Positions 49,023-58,344 of a DNA stretch of 64,000 bases are shown here, piece by piece. Within the stretch, counting starts at the first letter, position 1, and every line of letters starts with the position of its first letter. Under the pieces are notes generated by a model. The model was given only the letters and a program-made list of their open reading frames with translations, did no database searches and was not told the DNA's origin. The DNA lies in assembly GCF_001969265.1 (NCBI RefSeq), contig NZ_CP019304.1, forward strand, positions 4,216,001 through 4,280,000, in the 5' to 3' direction. Origin of the DNA: Arthrobacter sp. QXT-31 (lineage in GTDB: Bacteria; Actinomycetota; Actinomycetes; Actinomycetales; Micrococcaceae). Position numbers and translations under genes: made by a program.

Positions 49023-49589
49023 ATGGCCACCACAGCTACCGTCCGCAACGGCATCGACGTCAGCCGTCTGCTGGAGACAATCCACGCGATCGAAGCAGAC
49101 CCCGCACAGGGCAGCTTCACCTTCAGTGCCACCAGCACCTGGAGCGACGGCACACACAACATCGGACGGATCCAAGGCTTCACCCACGCCGGCGTTCACG
49201 ACGCCGGCCGGAGCCAGGGATTCACTCTGGAAGGGGATGAGCCGCCAGTGCTCCTGGGAAACGATGCCGGCCCCAACGCCGTCGAGCTTCTCCTGCAAGC
49301 CCTGGGCTTCTGCTACGCCGTGGGCTATGTCGCGAATGCGGCCGCCCAGGGCATCGAGATCGCCTCATTGCAGATGCAGGTTGAAGGCGACCTGGACGTC
49401 GGCAAATTCCTGGGCCTCGCCGGCCCCCGGCCGGGATTCACGGCGATCCGTGCACGGGCACGTGTGTCGAGCCCGAACGCCACCGTCGAGCAGCTGAAGG
49501 CGCTCTGCCAATACGTCCAGGACAGCTCACCGGTCCGTGACTGCCTGGCCAACCCGGTCCCGGTCGAAACCTCCCTCGAAGTCATCTGA
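49023..49589 (+). CDS. OsmC-family thiol peroxidase-like protein
   Basis: 188 residues. OsmC fold with the reactive Cys pair in LLLQALGFCYAVGYVANAAA and VQDSSPVRDCLANPVPVETS. OsmC/Ohr proteins reduce organic peroxides and persulfides via these cysteines. It is paired with a methyltransferase and divergent from the ArsR-rhodanese regulator; this neighbourhood favours persulfide or reactive sulfur as substrate. ATG 49023 follows GAGGCGCAGGG. Confidence 0.88.
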   Translation: MATTATVRNGIDVSRLLETIHAIEADPAQGSFTFSATSTWSDGTHNIGRIQGFTHAGVHDAGRSQGFTLEGDEPPVLLGNDAGPNAVELLLQALGFCYAVGYVANAAAQGIEIASLQMQVEGDLDVGKFLGLAGPRPGFTAIRARARVSSPNATVEQLKALCQYVQDSSPVRDCLANPVPVETSLEVI

Positions 49590-49604
49590 ACCGCAGGTAC
49601 TGAC

Positions 49605-50387
49605 ATGAGCACCCCAACCACGGCAGCACCCGTCGACCGCGTCGACCTTGAAACCAAGGTCAAGCAGATCTACCGGGCGGTCGCCCAGAACCCCGCCGGC
49701 CACTACCACTTCCCGATGGGCCGCAGCCTCGCCGTAGGGCTGGGCTACCCGGCCGCGCCGCTGGACCTGGTCCCGGCCGGGGCCGTCGAGTCCTTCGCCG
49801 GCGTCGGATATAGTTTCGACCTGGCAGACCTCACCGAGGGCGAAGAGGTCCTGGACCTGGGCTCCGGCTCCGGGATGGACGCCTTCGTCGCAGCCCTCAC
49901 CGTTGGGCCCGGCGGCCGGGTCGTGGGCCTGGACATGACCGAGGAACAGAACGCGAAGGCCGAAAATCTCCGGATGTCGGCGGGCTTTCCCCAGGTCACG
50001 TTCACCCAGGGCCACATCGAGGAACTCCCCTTCAGAGACGCAAGCTTCGACTGCGTCATTTCCAACGGCGTCATCAACCTCTCCCCGGACAAGAATGCGG
50101 TCTTCCGCGAAGCGGCACGCGTCCTGCGGCCTGGCGGACGCCTGGCCATCACCGACATCGTCACCGAAAAACAACTCACCCCTCAGATCGTCTGCAACAC
50201 CGACCTGTGGGCCGCCTGCATCGGCGGCGCCGCCCAGACCGACACCTATCAGCAGGCGATCACCGACAGCGGGTTCATCCTGGAAAAACTAAGGAGGAAC
50301 CCGTACGAGTTCCTGTCCGACAGAGCCCGCACCGCGGCCGCGAAATACGGTGTCATGAGCGTCTCATTCCTGGCACGTGTCCGCTGA
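49605..50387 (+). CDS. SAM methyltransferase, ArsM-like
   Basis: 260 residues. SAM motifs EVLDLGSGSGMDAFVAALTV and GGRVVGLDMTEEQ, then CVISNGVINLSPDKNAVFRE and GGRLAITDIV as in arsenite methyltransferases. The ArsM signature region reads QIVCNTDLWAACIGGA: two Cys are there, but the extra N-terminal Cys of classical ArsM is not obvious. It may methylate arsenite, selenite or a sulfur compound. It begins 15 bases after osmC ends, so the two are one operon. Confidence 0.87.
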   Translation: MSTPTTAAPVDRVDLETKVKQIYRAVAQNPAGHYHFPMGRSLAVGLGYPAAPLDLVPAGAVESFAGVGYSFDLADLTEGEEVLDLGSGSGMDAFVAALTVGPGGRVVGLDMTEEQNAKAENLRMSAGFPQVTFTQGHIEELPFRDASFDCVISNGVINLSPDKNAVFREAARVLRPGGRLAITDIVTEKQLTPQIVCNTDLWAACIGGAAQTDTYQQAITDSGFILEKLRRNPYEFLSDRARTAAAKYGVMSVSFLARVR

Positions 50388-50460
50388 ACACCAGGCGGGC
50401 AGTCGACAGTGCGGGCATGCCCCGGCGGCGCACACGGCCGTCAGGGTCCGGTCCGACGTC

Positions 50461-50837
50461 ATGCGTGACCAGCTCATCGAAGATCTAGGGGCCATACCGG
50501 CCATGCTGCGGAGGACATTGACCTGGGACCGGGGGTCCGAGATGGCCAAACACGCCGAGGTGACTGCAGCGCCAGGAACGCTGGTGTCTTTCTGCGATCC
50601 CGCCAGCCCGCGGCAGCGGGCTTCGAACGAGAACGCCAACGGCTTGCTCCGCCAATGCTTTAGGAAGGTGTCGACCTCAGTGCGGTAGAACCGACTGATG
50701 TCCGCCTCGCCGCTGATGAGATCAACGGCCGGCCCCGTGCCGTCCTTGATTGGTCCAGTGCAACTGCCAGGTTGCTGTACATCATGCCGGTGCTGGCTGT
50801 ACGCCTGCACGAACTCATTTGGACAAGAATTCCGTAG
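50461..50837 (+). pseudogene. IS30-family transposase remnant
   Basis: IAIPAMLRRTL-type text is seen: RTLTWDRGSEMAKHAEVTA, FCDPASPRQRASNENANGLL and RQCFRKVS, with the DDE Asp and Glu (DRGSE, NENANG). After a frameshift near 50680 the end appears in another frame (TDVRLAADEINGRPRAVLDW). The N-terminal half is missing. Not functional. Confidence 0.82.
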
Positions 50838-51117
50838 CTAGCGGGGACCCGCAGCACGGAGGCAGTGCCGGAGATCGCCAACACATGAGCATGTGGTGGC
50901 GAGGGCGAGATTGGCGTGCTGGCACGGATCTGAAGCTAGCTTTTCGCTCGTTTACGAGCACATCCCTAGACCGATTCACACGCCTCCGGACGCATGTCCT
51001 CAGTGTGAATGCGGTTCGGCTGGTCCGCAGCCAGCTCGTAGGCCACTGATCGTGCGCAGCGGCCACAACTCGTGGTTCTGCACAGTCCTGGCGCGTCGGC
51101 TACCAAGCTGGACTTCC
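50838..51117. other. Gap without a supportable gene
   Basis: Open frames on both strands lack families and initiation sites. Base composition begins to fall towards the next segment. Confidence 0.4.
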
Positions 51118-51216
51118 TTATGCCCCAGAGTCCTTCCAGCAGCGGCAGTCCTTGTGCCCCTGGATGACGAGAACCCGTTCCTCTCCGAGCAGGATGATGT
51201 GTTCATAGCTGAGCAT
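51118..51216 (-). CDS. Possible 32-residue peptide
   Basis: Starts MLSYEHIILLGEERVLVIQG and ends with HKDCRCWKDSGA; TGGAGGC lies just before the ATG. A similar but frameshifted start (MLNYG, DIILLGEERG) occurs at about 56095-56030, the other edge of the low-GC segment. It may be a small gene or the shared remnant of a larger one. Confidence 0.4.
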   Translation of the reverse strand: MLSYEHIILLGEERVLVIQGHKDCRCWKDSGA

Positions 51217-51247
51217 GCCTCCAGTGCAGCATCGGCGAATGGCTGCC
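51183..51247. repeat. Flanking repeat, left copy
   Basis: 65 bases beginning CTCCGAGCAGGATGATGTG and ending ATGGCTGCC. It matches 56064-56126 with about 80 to 85 percent identity and a two-base difference in length. Both copies have the same orientation and bound the DUF3223/NACHT segment. Confidence 0.75.
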
Positions 51248-51743
51248 GGTAGAAGCGTCTTGGCCTATGTGGAAAACCGTAGGGTAACGGCATCGGAGCG
51301 CTCTGCCCGTGAGCTTCCTGTGACCACCACCGAAATCCGAGCGGCGGCGAACCAGGGACGAGCCTCCAGTTCCGGGAACCTTCGTGGAAGTATCACCCCC
51401 TCTTTCCTTCACCCTCGACGGCGAGTTTGGCCGGCGTGCGCTGTCGGAACCCGACAGTTAGTGAACATGTGGTGATCGCAGTGGGAGGGTGCTGTTTGTG
51501 CTGATTTAGCAGGGATCTTTTCTCCTCGTTAATGAGCGAAAAACATACCCCTCACATAGACCCCCTGGGAGTATGTCCTTAACCGAAATAGTGATGTGCA
51601 TTGTGAAAACCGGCATTTCGCTCGTGCGAACGCATTGTTTCCGCTGACGTGGCAATGAAGGCCTCGCACCTTGCAACGTCTCACGCCCCCTGTCGGAGAT
51701 GATGGTTGCAGCGGCGAGTGATCCGAAGAAAGAAGTGGGCGCA
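51248..51743. other. Intergenic stretch before the DUF3223 gene
   Basis: Lower GC than the resistance region. No recognisable gene. A TTTTCGCT-like AT-rich part near 51510-51560 could carry the promoter of the downstream genes but no clear hexamers were found. Confidence 0.4.
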
Positions 51744-52391
51744 ATGGCAAAGTATGTGGTCGGCGAATTCTCCTTTGCAAAGAAGGGGGAGGTCGAGCAA
51801 CTTCTTAGATCAGTTCTGGAAGAGCTGGAAGTCGGTGCGATGGTCACCGATTCTTTCGTGGCTGATCTCCTCACGTCCTTGGCCAGAGAGCACCCCGAGG
51901 CAACAGAAAAAGTCGGCGCGGGGATTGAATGGTGGGTTGTCGCCTCGAACAAGGATCTTGGATACACATCGAAGGGTTTCCGCGCCAAGCAGCGGGGACG
52001 GGACGAGCTTGTACGCTTCAGCTACACCGACGTCCTGAGGCCGCCGAAGCAGCGAGCATTGGTGGCTGAGGCCCTCACGCAAGAGGCTCTGGACATTACC
52101 CGACGGTTCCGGACGAAAGCCTTTGCTGGCGGCCCGGTCCAATGCGCTCTCACTGGAAAGATGATCCCAGAGAAGACCATGGCTGATGCCGTCCACCTCG
52201 CTCCGCCTAGAGGTCAGCTGCACGCGGCGTTCCTGGAGTCGGAAGGACTGACCTACGAGTCGGTCGAGCTGGTGAAGCATCCGGTCGAGTCCGGATACCG
52301 TCTAGTTGATCGGCAACTTGCTGAACGATGGAGGACCTTTCAGGAAGAGAACGTGGACGGGATGGCGATCGTCCTTCGTCGCGAGCAATAA
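51744..52391 (+). CDS. DUF3223-domain protein
   Basis: 215 residues. The N-terminal half fits DUF3223 (AKYVVGEFSFAKKGEVEQLL, LAREHPEATEKVGAGIEWWV, YTSKGFRAKQRGRDELVRFS). The C-terminal half has CALTGKMIPEKTMADAVHLA, PPRGQLHAAFLESEGLTYES and RLVDRQLAERWRTFQEENVD, with conserved Cys and His. DUF3223 is thought to bind nucleic acid (DCL-like proteins); no enzyme activity is established. It precedes the HNH-NACHT gene on the same strand after 142 bases and may be part of the same defence unit. Confidence 0.8.
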   Translation: MAKYVVGEFSFAKKGEVEQLLRSVLEELEVGAMVTDSFVADLLTSLAREHPEATEKVGAGIEWWVVASNKDLGYTSKGFRAKQRGRDELVRFSYTDVLRPPKQRALVAEALTQEALDITRRFRTKAFAGGPVQCALTGKMIPEKTMADAVHLAPPRGQLHAAFLESEGLTYESVELVKHPVESGYRLVDRQLAERWRTFQEENVDGMAIVLRREQ

Positions 52392-52533
52392 GTTCTGGCT
52401 CTCGTTTCCCACCTTGGCGAGCTTAAGTTGAAGGACTAGTCAAGACGTGGCGATTTGGCCCTTTAGCGACTGGCAGAATGAACGAGATGTCGTCTGTGAG
52501 ACTACGTGAGGATCTTTCGATTTTGGGAGCGGG

Positions 52534-55500
52534 ATGGGGATCGCAATTCGGGATCGCAAGGTTCTGTGGGCACGCGCACACAACCAGTGCGCCTACCCTG
52601 CATGTTTGCAGGAACTTATCGAAACACCGGAGATAGGCAATGGCAGCACTGTCCTCGGCGAGGAGGCGCATATTCGGGCGCAGAGTCCTGGGGGCGCAAG
52701 GTATGACCCCGAATATGCGGAGGTCGACAGTTATGAAAACCTCCTGTTGCTGTGCCCGACCCATCACACCCTGATCGATAAGGATGGTGGGTCTCGGTTC
52801 ACGGTTGCTTGGCTTCTCGAGATCAAGTCAGATCACGAGAGACAGCAGAAGCGGCACAGCGAACTGCAGACTGCAATTCGGGCCTATTTGGGGGACCGTT
52901 ATCACGCAGAAGATATTATCCAATTCCAACAGGTAGACATTCATGGACCTTCGGTGGATTCCATGTTTGTTGATGTGCCGATTGGGGGCCGTCGGGACGG
53001 TACTGCCGTCACCGAATTTCTGGCACAGATAGCAGATGCAGACCCCGGGGACACTGCGGAACTCGAAATGCCCTCGGATTTCGTGGTTGCCGGTGCCACT
53101 CAGGCACTTCTGCATCCCGACTGGGTTGGCAACGCAGTTCTCGTCGGTGGACCCGGGCAGGGAAAGTCGACCGTCCTCCAATACGTGTGCCAGTTCCATC
53201 GTGCACGCCGGCTCGGCGAAGATGCGTATACGGCCGGAGATCTGGATCTCGTTAGAGCAGCCACACCGGCGCGTTTTCCTGTGCGGGTGGACTTACGAAA
53301 ATACGCGCAATGGGCCGAAGCAAATCCGTCGAGGCCTAATAAGGGGAAACGATCACGTCGAAAATCCCGGGACAGCCACTGGGACGGCGTGAATGATGGT
53401 TGGCGGAGCCTGGAGGAGTATGTCGTTGAGGACATCGGCCGTCACATCGGGGCCAACAAGTTCGAAGCGCGAGACCTGGCCGTGCTGCTGGCTACGGAGC
53501 CGGTCCTGTTGGCCCTGGACGGCCTGGACGAAGTGGCTAGCCTGCCACTACGAGAGCGTGTAACTAAGGAGATCGCGGGAGTTCAAGCCCGTCTCAGCCC
53601 AATCGCCGCCAACTTGGTAATTCTGGTAGCAACACGACCAGGGAGCTCGTTGCGGCCTCTGACAGGAACGAAGTCATTTCCCGTCCTACTCTTGCAGCGG
53701 CTCACCCAGGGTTTGAGGCTTCAGTACCTTCAACGCTGGGTCGCGGTTTCGAAACTTTCGAAAGAGTCATCTGAAAGGCTTCAAGCAGCCTTCATGGACA
53801 ACCAATCCTTGCCTCACATCAACGAACTCGCCTCGTATCCGATGCAGCTGGCGATCCTACTGCATTTGCTTCACCGGAGACAGCTCCTACCGCAACAGCG
53901 AACAGAGCTCTATAGGGAGTATCTGAAGACGTTCCTTGACCGTGAACAGACCGAAGACAAAGAACCGCTGCTCGGTAATCAAAGACGTGTTGTGGAGAAC
54001 ACACACGCGTTTCTGGCGTGGTATATCCAGACGAAGGCGGAGCAAGGAGAGAGCTCGGGAGCGATCGGCCGCGACCAGCTCCGCACGCTCCTTCGGGAAT
54101 TTCTCGCGGGGCGCAACGAAGAATTGAAGCTTGCGGAGACGCTATATTCCGCAATCACAAGCCGAGTCCTGTGCCTGGTCGAGCGGGATGACGCTTTCGA
54201 GTTTGAAGTCCAGTCCCTGCGTGAGTACTTTGCCGCCTGGTACATTTTCCAGAACCTTCCGCCCAAGGGAAACGGCAACTCCAGGGATGACGGGCTAGAC
54301 GCGCTCTTGGAGCGTCCTTATTGGGCTAACGTCTGCCGCTTCTTCATTGGCATGCTGTCAGACGGGGAAGTCCGGGCGCTGCGAGACAATTTCCGAGTCG
54401 TCGACAAGCGCGTATCGCCGCTGCCCATCATTCGTTCAATGGCCGCCACGATTCTCAATGATCGGACTTACGAGGGGCACACCGACTCGACAATCCGCGA
54501 CGCCGTGAACATGGTGCTCGATGGCCCGGGGGTACTCCTCGCTGAGGATGGTTTGTTTGACGGCGGCGGAGCACCGTTAAGACTAGGGGAGCGGGCTGGC
54601 CGTTCCCAAGCTGTTGCCCACTTGAAAGAGCGACTCGAGGGAAACGAATCCAGTGTGCGGCGCGACGCAATCGCCAGTTGCCTGCGGGGCCATGCAATAC
54701 CCGAGGATGACCTTGCGAGCTGGTGGTGGAGCCAATTTGACCTGAGCCCGGATTGGTTCGGGTCAGCGTCGATCCTTGGAATCTTCAACGCTCTTGGTGG
54801 TGTGCAGGTTAGCCACCTACGCTCCCTGATTAGCAAAGTCGACCAGGATTCTGAGTGGTACACAGATCTTCTCGCCCGGGGACGATACGACGGCGGAGAT
54901 TTGGAGATACTCGAGGCAGCAAGGAGAGAACTCAACGACGGGGCCGCAGGCAGCACCAGATCTGACTTGGGAAAAACTGACTTAACGATCTTGATTGAAT
55001 GCGCCGAGATTACGGCAGCTGGGACTATCCTCCGTGCGCCTCAAGCTGAAGACATGCTTTCTCGAGGGCGTGCGGCCCGGCTCAACAGTGACTCTTTTAG
55101 CTCGCGCATTCTGAGAGCTACTTTGACATTCCCTGACAATTTCGATTCATCGTCGCCCGTCGACTGGCAAGAGCGGCTTCTTGTGTTGGCCGAGGTCTGG
55201 GGCGGCGGCTATGTCTTGCGCCGTGCCGTGTCGGCGATCCCGGAGAGCATTGACAACGCGGCGATTGAATCCATGGGGCGCAACACGAGCAGAGACCTGT
55301 CCGAGGCGGTCGCAACAGAAGTCGCATACCGTGCAAACCGTGGGAACTCTGAGTGGTGGCGGACTCATTTGGAGTCGAGTAAAGGACCTTGCGATCGCAT
55401 GATTGCAATCTTGGCCCTTTTTGAGCGTTCACATGCCAAGGTGTTCATTGAGCTCTCGGACATCATCGACAAAATGGTCGGGACACTTGCACCGAAGCGC

Positions 55501-55992
55501 TACAGAATTGTGGAACATACCCTTCGCAGAGATGCGGTAGCCCGCAGGGTTCGCCCACTCGCCCTCCAGGAGGCCCTGCGAACAAAACAAATAGACCTTT
55601 CCGGGAGGGCGCTCTGGCTCGTGAGAATCGTCGGCTCTGACGCAACCAAGAAGCGAGTGGGTCCGGAGCTCGAAACGAAACTCGGTGACTTGCTTAGGTC
55701 AGGAGTCACCGACGGGCGTGAGGCCGTTGGTGCCGCGTACACCAAGAGAAAGTTGAAACTGGCTGCGTTCAAGCACGCCCGTCAAGCCCTCCCGCCAGGC
55801 AGCTGGGCAAGTGATGCCATCCTCGCAAGCATGACCCTCCCGCTTGCAAAAGAAATACTCTTCGAGCCTGAGAACTGGCCTATCGACATCGTGCAGATTG
55901 CATCAGAACGGATGCTCGCCGAACGAACCCGACGACTGAAAACACTGGATGAAGTCTCTTCGACATATCGCTGGTTCGACGAGGAGAAATAG
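52534..55992 (+). CDS. HNH nuclease - NACHT NTPase (bacterial NLR-like defence protein)
   Basis: 1152 residues. An N-terminal HNH-type nuclease has Cys19 and Cys24 (QCAYPAC), His46 (EEAHIRAQ), and CPTHHTLID at 74-82. A NACHT NTPase follows: Walker A GGPGQGKST at 205-213 and Walker B LLALDGLDEVAS at 325-336, with ATRPGS as the sensor. A long helical C-terminal region of about 700 residues is the likely sensor. In the bNACHT families of anti-phage proteins an effector, a NACHT switch and a sensor are arranged in this order. Here the effector would be DNA cleavage on infection; this is inferred. The gene is visibly lower in GC than its neighbours. Confidence 0.88.
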   Translation: MGIAIRDRKVLWARAHNQCAYPACLQELIETPEIGNGSTVLGEEAHIRAQSPGGARYDPEYAEVDSYENLLLLCPTHHTLIDKDGGSRFTVAWLLEIKSDHERQQKRHSELQTAIRAYLGDRYHAEDIIQFQQVDIHGPSVDSMFVDVPIGGRRDGTAVTEFLAQIADADPGDTAELEMPSDFVVAGATQALLHPDWVGNAVLVGGPGQGKSTVLQYVCQFHRARRLGEDAYTAGDLDLVRAATPARFPVRVDLRKYAQWAEANPSRPNKGKRSRRKSRDSHWDGVNDGWRSLEEYVVEDIGRHIGANKFEARDLAVLLATEPVLLALDGLDEVASLPLRERVTKEIAGVQARLSPIAANLVILVATRPGSSLRPLTGTKSFPVLLLQRLTQGLRLQYLQRWVAVSKLSKESSERLQAAFMDNQSLPHINELASYPMQLAILLHLLHRRQLLPQQRTELYREYLKTFLDREQTEDKEPLLGNQRRVVENTHAFLAWYIQTKAEQGESSGAIGRDQLRTLLREFLAGRNEELKLAETLYSAITSRVLCLVERDDAFEFEVQSLREYFAAWYIFQNLPPKGNGNSRDDGLDALLERPYWANVCRFFIGMLSDGEVRALRDNFRVVDKRVSPLPIIRSMAATILNDRTYEGHTDSTIRDAVNMVLDGPGVLLAEDGLFDGGGAPLRLGERAGRSQAVAHLKERLEGNESSVRRDAIASCLRGHAIPEDDLASWWWSQFDLSPDWFGSASILGIFNALGGVQVSHLRSLISKVDQDSEWYTDLLARGRYDGGDLEILEAARRELNDGAAGSTRSDLGKTDLTILIECAEITAAGTILRAPQAEDMLSRGRAARLNSDSFSSRILRATLTFPDNFDSSSPVDWQERLLVLAEVWGGGYVLRRAVSAIPESIDNAAIESMGRNTSRDLSEAVATEVAYRANRGNSEWWRTHLESSKGPCDRMIAILALFERSHAKVFIELSDIIDKMVGTLAPKRYRIVEHTLRRDAVARRVRPLALQEALRTKQIDLSGRALWLVRIVGSDATKKRVGPELETKLGDLLRSGVTDGREAVGAAYTKRKLKLAAFKHARQALPPGSWASDAILASMTLPLAKEILFEPENWPIDIVQIASERMLAERTRRLKTLDEVSSTYRWFDEEK

Positions 55993-56063
55993 GTAGTCGT
56001 CGCCGAAGCTGGCTCAGCGGGCTTCCGAATGGGTGTCGCAGCCTTTCCGCAGGCCCCTTTCTT

Positions 56064-56126
56064 CTCCAAGCAGGATGATGTCCATAATTGAGCATGTCTC
56101 CAATGCAGTATCGGCGGACGGCTGCC
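56064..56126. repeat. Flanking repeat, right copy
   Basis: 63 bases beginning CTCCAAGCAGGATGATG, ending GACGGCTGCC. Same orientation as 51183-51247. It directly follows the HNH-NACHT gene. Confidence 0.75.
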
Positions 56127-56197
56127 CGGCGGAGGTCCCGAACGCGTTGAGAAAGCATTGATACTCTGGATTAGGGCGAAAAAGGGGGAACACGGAA

Positions 56198-56482
56198 ATG
56201 GGTCTTAGAAATCTTTTTCAGCGAAAAGCCGTAACCGCGGCACGCACGAGTCCCCTTGGGGCGGCAACCCCAGTCCCGGACGCGTTCACGTCACCGGAGC
56301 TCCAGGAGGAACTGCGGGTGGCGTGGGCAGAACTCGCTGAGGCTGCCAAGGCCTCGAAAGTGAGAAACGTTCACGCTTGTACGCGCACAGGCCGACATTG
56401 GACGGAAGACCCGGTGGCGGTCAGAGCCGTAGCGGGCGCACTCCGTGAATTTCCGGATACCGACAGCCAGCCGACGACGTAG
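56198..56482 (+). CDS. Small hypothetical protein
   Basis: 94 residues beginning MGLRNLFQRKAVTAARTSPL, with a helical middle (SPELQEELRVAWAELAEAAK) and a C-terminal HACTRTGRHWTEDPVAVRAV. GGGGGAACACGGAA is a good ribosome site. No family recognised. Confidence 0.6.
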   Translation: MGLRNLFQRKAVTAARTSPLGAATPVPDAFTSPELQEELRVAWAELAEAAKASKVRNVHACTRTGRHWTEDPVAVRAVAGALREFPDTDSQPTT

Positions 56483-56709
56483 CGGCATGTCGCCCGTGGT
56501 TTTTGCAGCTCACTGGAGCACGGCGGTCAACACTTTCACTAAAGTCGCGTGGCAGTTCGCGCGGTCTTTGGCATGCCGTAAGCGCGACAGGTCCAACACA
56601 GTTCCTGGCTGTGGGTGAAGATGAAGCTTATGACAAAGCGTATCCGCGGAATAGCCGTCGTAAGTTACCTGCAGACTCTGTCCGTTTCGGCGATCCACCC
56701 CGCGTCCTC

Positions 56710-57531
56710 ATGAGGCAGATGAGGCTCCGGTACTCCGGAGGATGCAGGATGTGCGGTACATCTCTTCCGGCCGGGACGGAAGCGATCTATGAGAGCGAGA
56801 CAAAGACCGTCCGCTGCTTGGAGTGTCCCACAGAGGCTGCCGAATCCACGTCCCACGACCTCGAACCGGCTTGTGAGGCGTTGCCAGCCAATGAGTCTGG
56901 AGTAGCCGGGTCGTCAGCCCGACGCGAGTATGAGCGTCGCAAAGCGAAAGACGAGGAAAAGCTCCGCGGGAAGTGGGGTCCATTCGGCGGCATCGCAGTC
57001 GCCGTCTCTGACGAACGCCAAAGCACCAAGGCCTGGGATCGAGGCGCGATTGGCGAGGAACGCCTCGGCGCTCGGCTGGATGCCCTGGCCGCCGATGGCC
57101 TGGCCGTCCTTCACGACCGACGCATCCCCGGATCGAAGGCCAACATCGACCACATTGCCATCACTCCCGGTCGAATCTGGGTCATTGACGCCAAACGGTA
57201 CAAGGGACGGCCTGAACTGAAGATCGAGGGTGGCATCCTTCGCCCCCGCGTCGAGAAGCTCCTCGTCGGCCGACGTGATTGCACGAAACTGGTCGATGGG
57301 GTGCTCAAACAGGTCGACGTCGTGCGAGACCTCGTCGGGGATGTTCCGGTCACCGGGGCGCTGTGCTTTGTTGGAGCCGACTGGCCCTTGATCGGAGGCG
57401 CATTCTCGACCCATGGCGTCCATGTACTCTGGCCGAAACGGCTGGCCAAAGTGCTTGTAGAAGAGCCAGCCGGCGACGTTGATGTAGCGGCGGTGCGTGA
57501 GTCATTAGCCTCGCGATTCAAGCCTGCTTGA
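56710..57531 (+). CDS. NERD-domain protein with N-terminal zinc ribbon
   Basis: 273 residues from ATG 56710. A treble-clef-like zinc site of two CxxC pairs (GGCRMCGTSLP, VRCLECPTE) is followed by a helical linker and a NERD nuclease-like domain: RGAIGEERLGARLDALAADG, HDRRIPGSKANIDHIAITPG and VWVIDAKRYKGRPELKI (IDAK with catalytic-type Asp and Lys). NERD domains are PD-(D/E)xK relatives. Near a NACHT defence gene it may degrade or bind foreign DNA. The frame is open to 56503 with poor start context. Confidence 0.85.
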   Translation: MRQMRLRYSGGCRMCGTSLPAGTEAIYESETKTVRCLECPTEAAESTSHDLEPACEALPANESGVAGSSARREYERRKAKDEEKLRGKWGPFGGIAVAVSDERQSTKAWDRGAIGEERLGARLDALAADGLAVLHDRRIPGSKANIDHIAITPGRIWVIDAKRYKGRPELKIEGGILRPRVEKLLVGRRDCTKLVDGVLKQVDVVRDLVGDVPVTGALCFVGADWPLIGGAFSTHGVHVLWPKRLAKVLVEEPAGDVDVAAVRESLASRFKPA

Positions 57532-57656
57532 GTCAGGTGCCCACGTTCCAGTCCGCTCTGGGACGACGACGTTGAACATGAGCCAATCTTCAGGACGTAG
57601 CGCTCAGCCTTGTCCCGGCAAACTTATCTGGCTTGGGATACGGCAGAGCCAAGCTC

Positions 57657-58070
57657 TTAGCTACGCTTTTCGGCCGGCCGGTACCTGTCACCAAAGGCGA
57701 CCAAGGAGCTCTGGAGCAGCGTCATGCTGCCCAGTATGTCTACTGGCCGGGAACGGGATTCTGCCGGCAGTGGGCTGACCATCCAGGCGGCGAACACGTT
57801 GTGGGGAATCTTCAGGCTCATCGCCTGATCAAAGAGACGCAACACAGGTTGGTGGAAGAGCCCATCTTTGAGCTGGAAGCCCGGGCAGAAGGTTCCCTCG
57901 CCGATGAATACCCGAACTGCCCGGCGCATGGCCTCCGGGTCGCCGAGGGATTGGAAATGCGTCTCCAGGTCTGCCGCTGTCGGCAGGGTGAATTCTTCGC
58001 GGATGCTGTCCCAGATATGCTCCGGGACAGCCGGCCAAAACCGCTCAGCCAACACACTCGACGCAGTAGG
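57657..58070 (-). CDS. Hypothetical protein downstream of DUF4193 gene
   Basis: 137 residues: ERFWPAVPEHIWDSIREEFT, RRAVRVFIGEGTFCPGFQLK, HNVFAAWMVSPLPAESRSRP and VDILGSMTLLQSSLVAFGDR. The last part recalls MbcA/ParS-type antitoxin domains (W..sp.p...grpPvdiL), which is a weak resemblance. It overlaps the end of the DUF4193 gene, so both are probably co-transcribed. The start is ATG 58070 or GTG 58055. Confidence 0.6.
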   Translation of the reverse strand, partial: PTASSVLAERFWPAVPEHIWDSIREEFTLPTAADLETHFQSLGDPEAMRRAVRVFIGEGTFCPGFQLKDGLFHQPVLRLFDQAMSLKIPHNVFAAWMVSPLPAESRSRPVDILGSMTLLQSSLVAFGDRYRPAEKRS

Positions 58071-58344
58071 CATGGCCGTCGTTCTCGCTCGCCTTCTGCG
58101 AACGGTGGCGGACCAGGAAGCAGGACCAGCAGGTGAACTCATCGTCAGCCTGCGGGATGACCTGGACGACCAGCTCTTCGGCAATGAACTCCCCGCCAGG
58201 GGTCAGGCCGTCCAGGGCGTCAGCCTCGTCGAGCTCCTGAACCACGGATTTCGCATCCGGGGCTTTGGCGGACTTCAGGGCCTCCAAGGAGTTTTCCTGG
58301 GATTCCTTGACGTCGGTGCGCAGTTCATCGTAATCGGTTGCCAC
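58045..58344 (-). CDS. DUF4193 protein
   Basis: 99 residues starting with GTG (VATDYDELRTDVKESQENSL). The family pattern is clear: ELDEADALDG, EELVVQVIPQADDEFTCWSC, FLVRHRSQ and GHAYCVECVG, giving two CxxC pairs that bind zinc. DUF4193 is a conserved actinobacterial family near sigma/RbpA-type loci; function unknown. It supports the actinobacterial origin of the window. Confidence 0.92.
   Translation of the reverse strand: MATDYDELRTDVKESQENSLEALKSAKAPDAKSVVQELDEADALDGLTPGGEFIAEELVVQVIPQADDEFTCWSCFLVRHRSQKASENDGHAYCVECVG

Noticed and set aside
49527..50174. Minus-strand frame opposite the methyltransferase
   Set aside because: Antisense shadow of a clear SAM methyltransferase.
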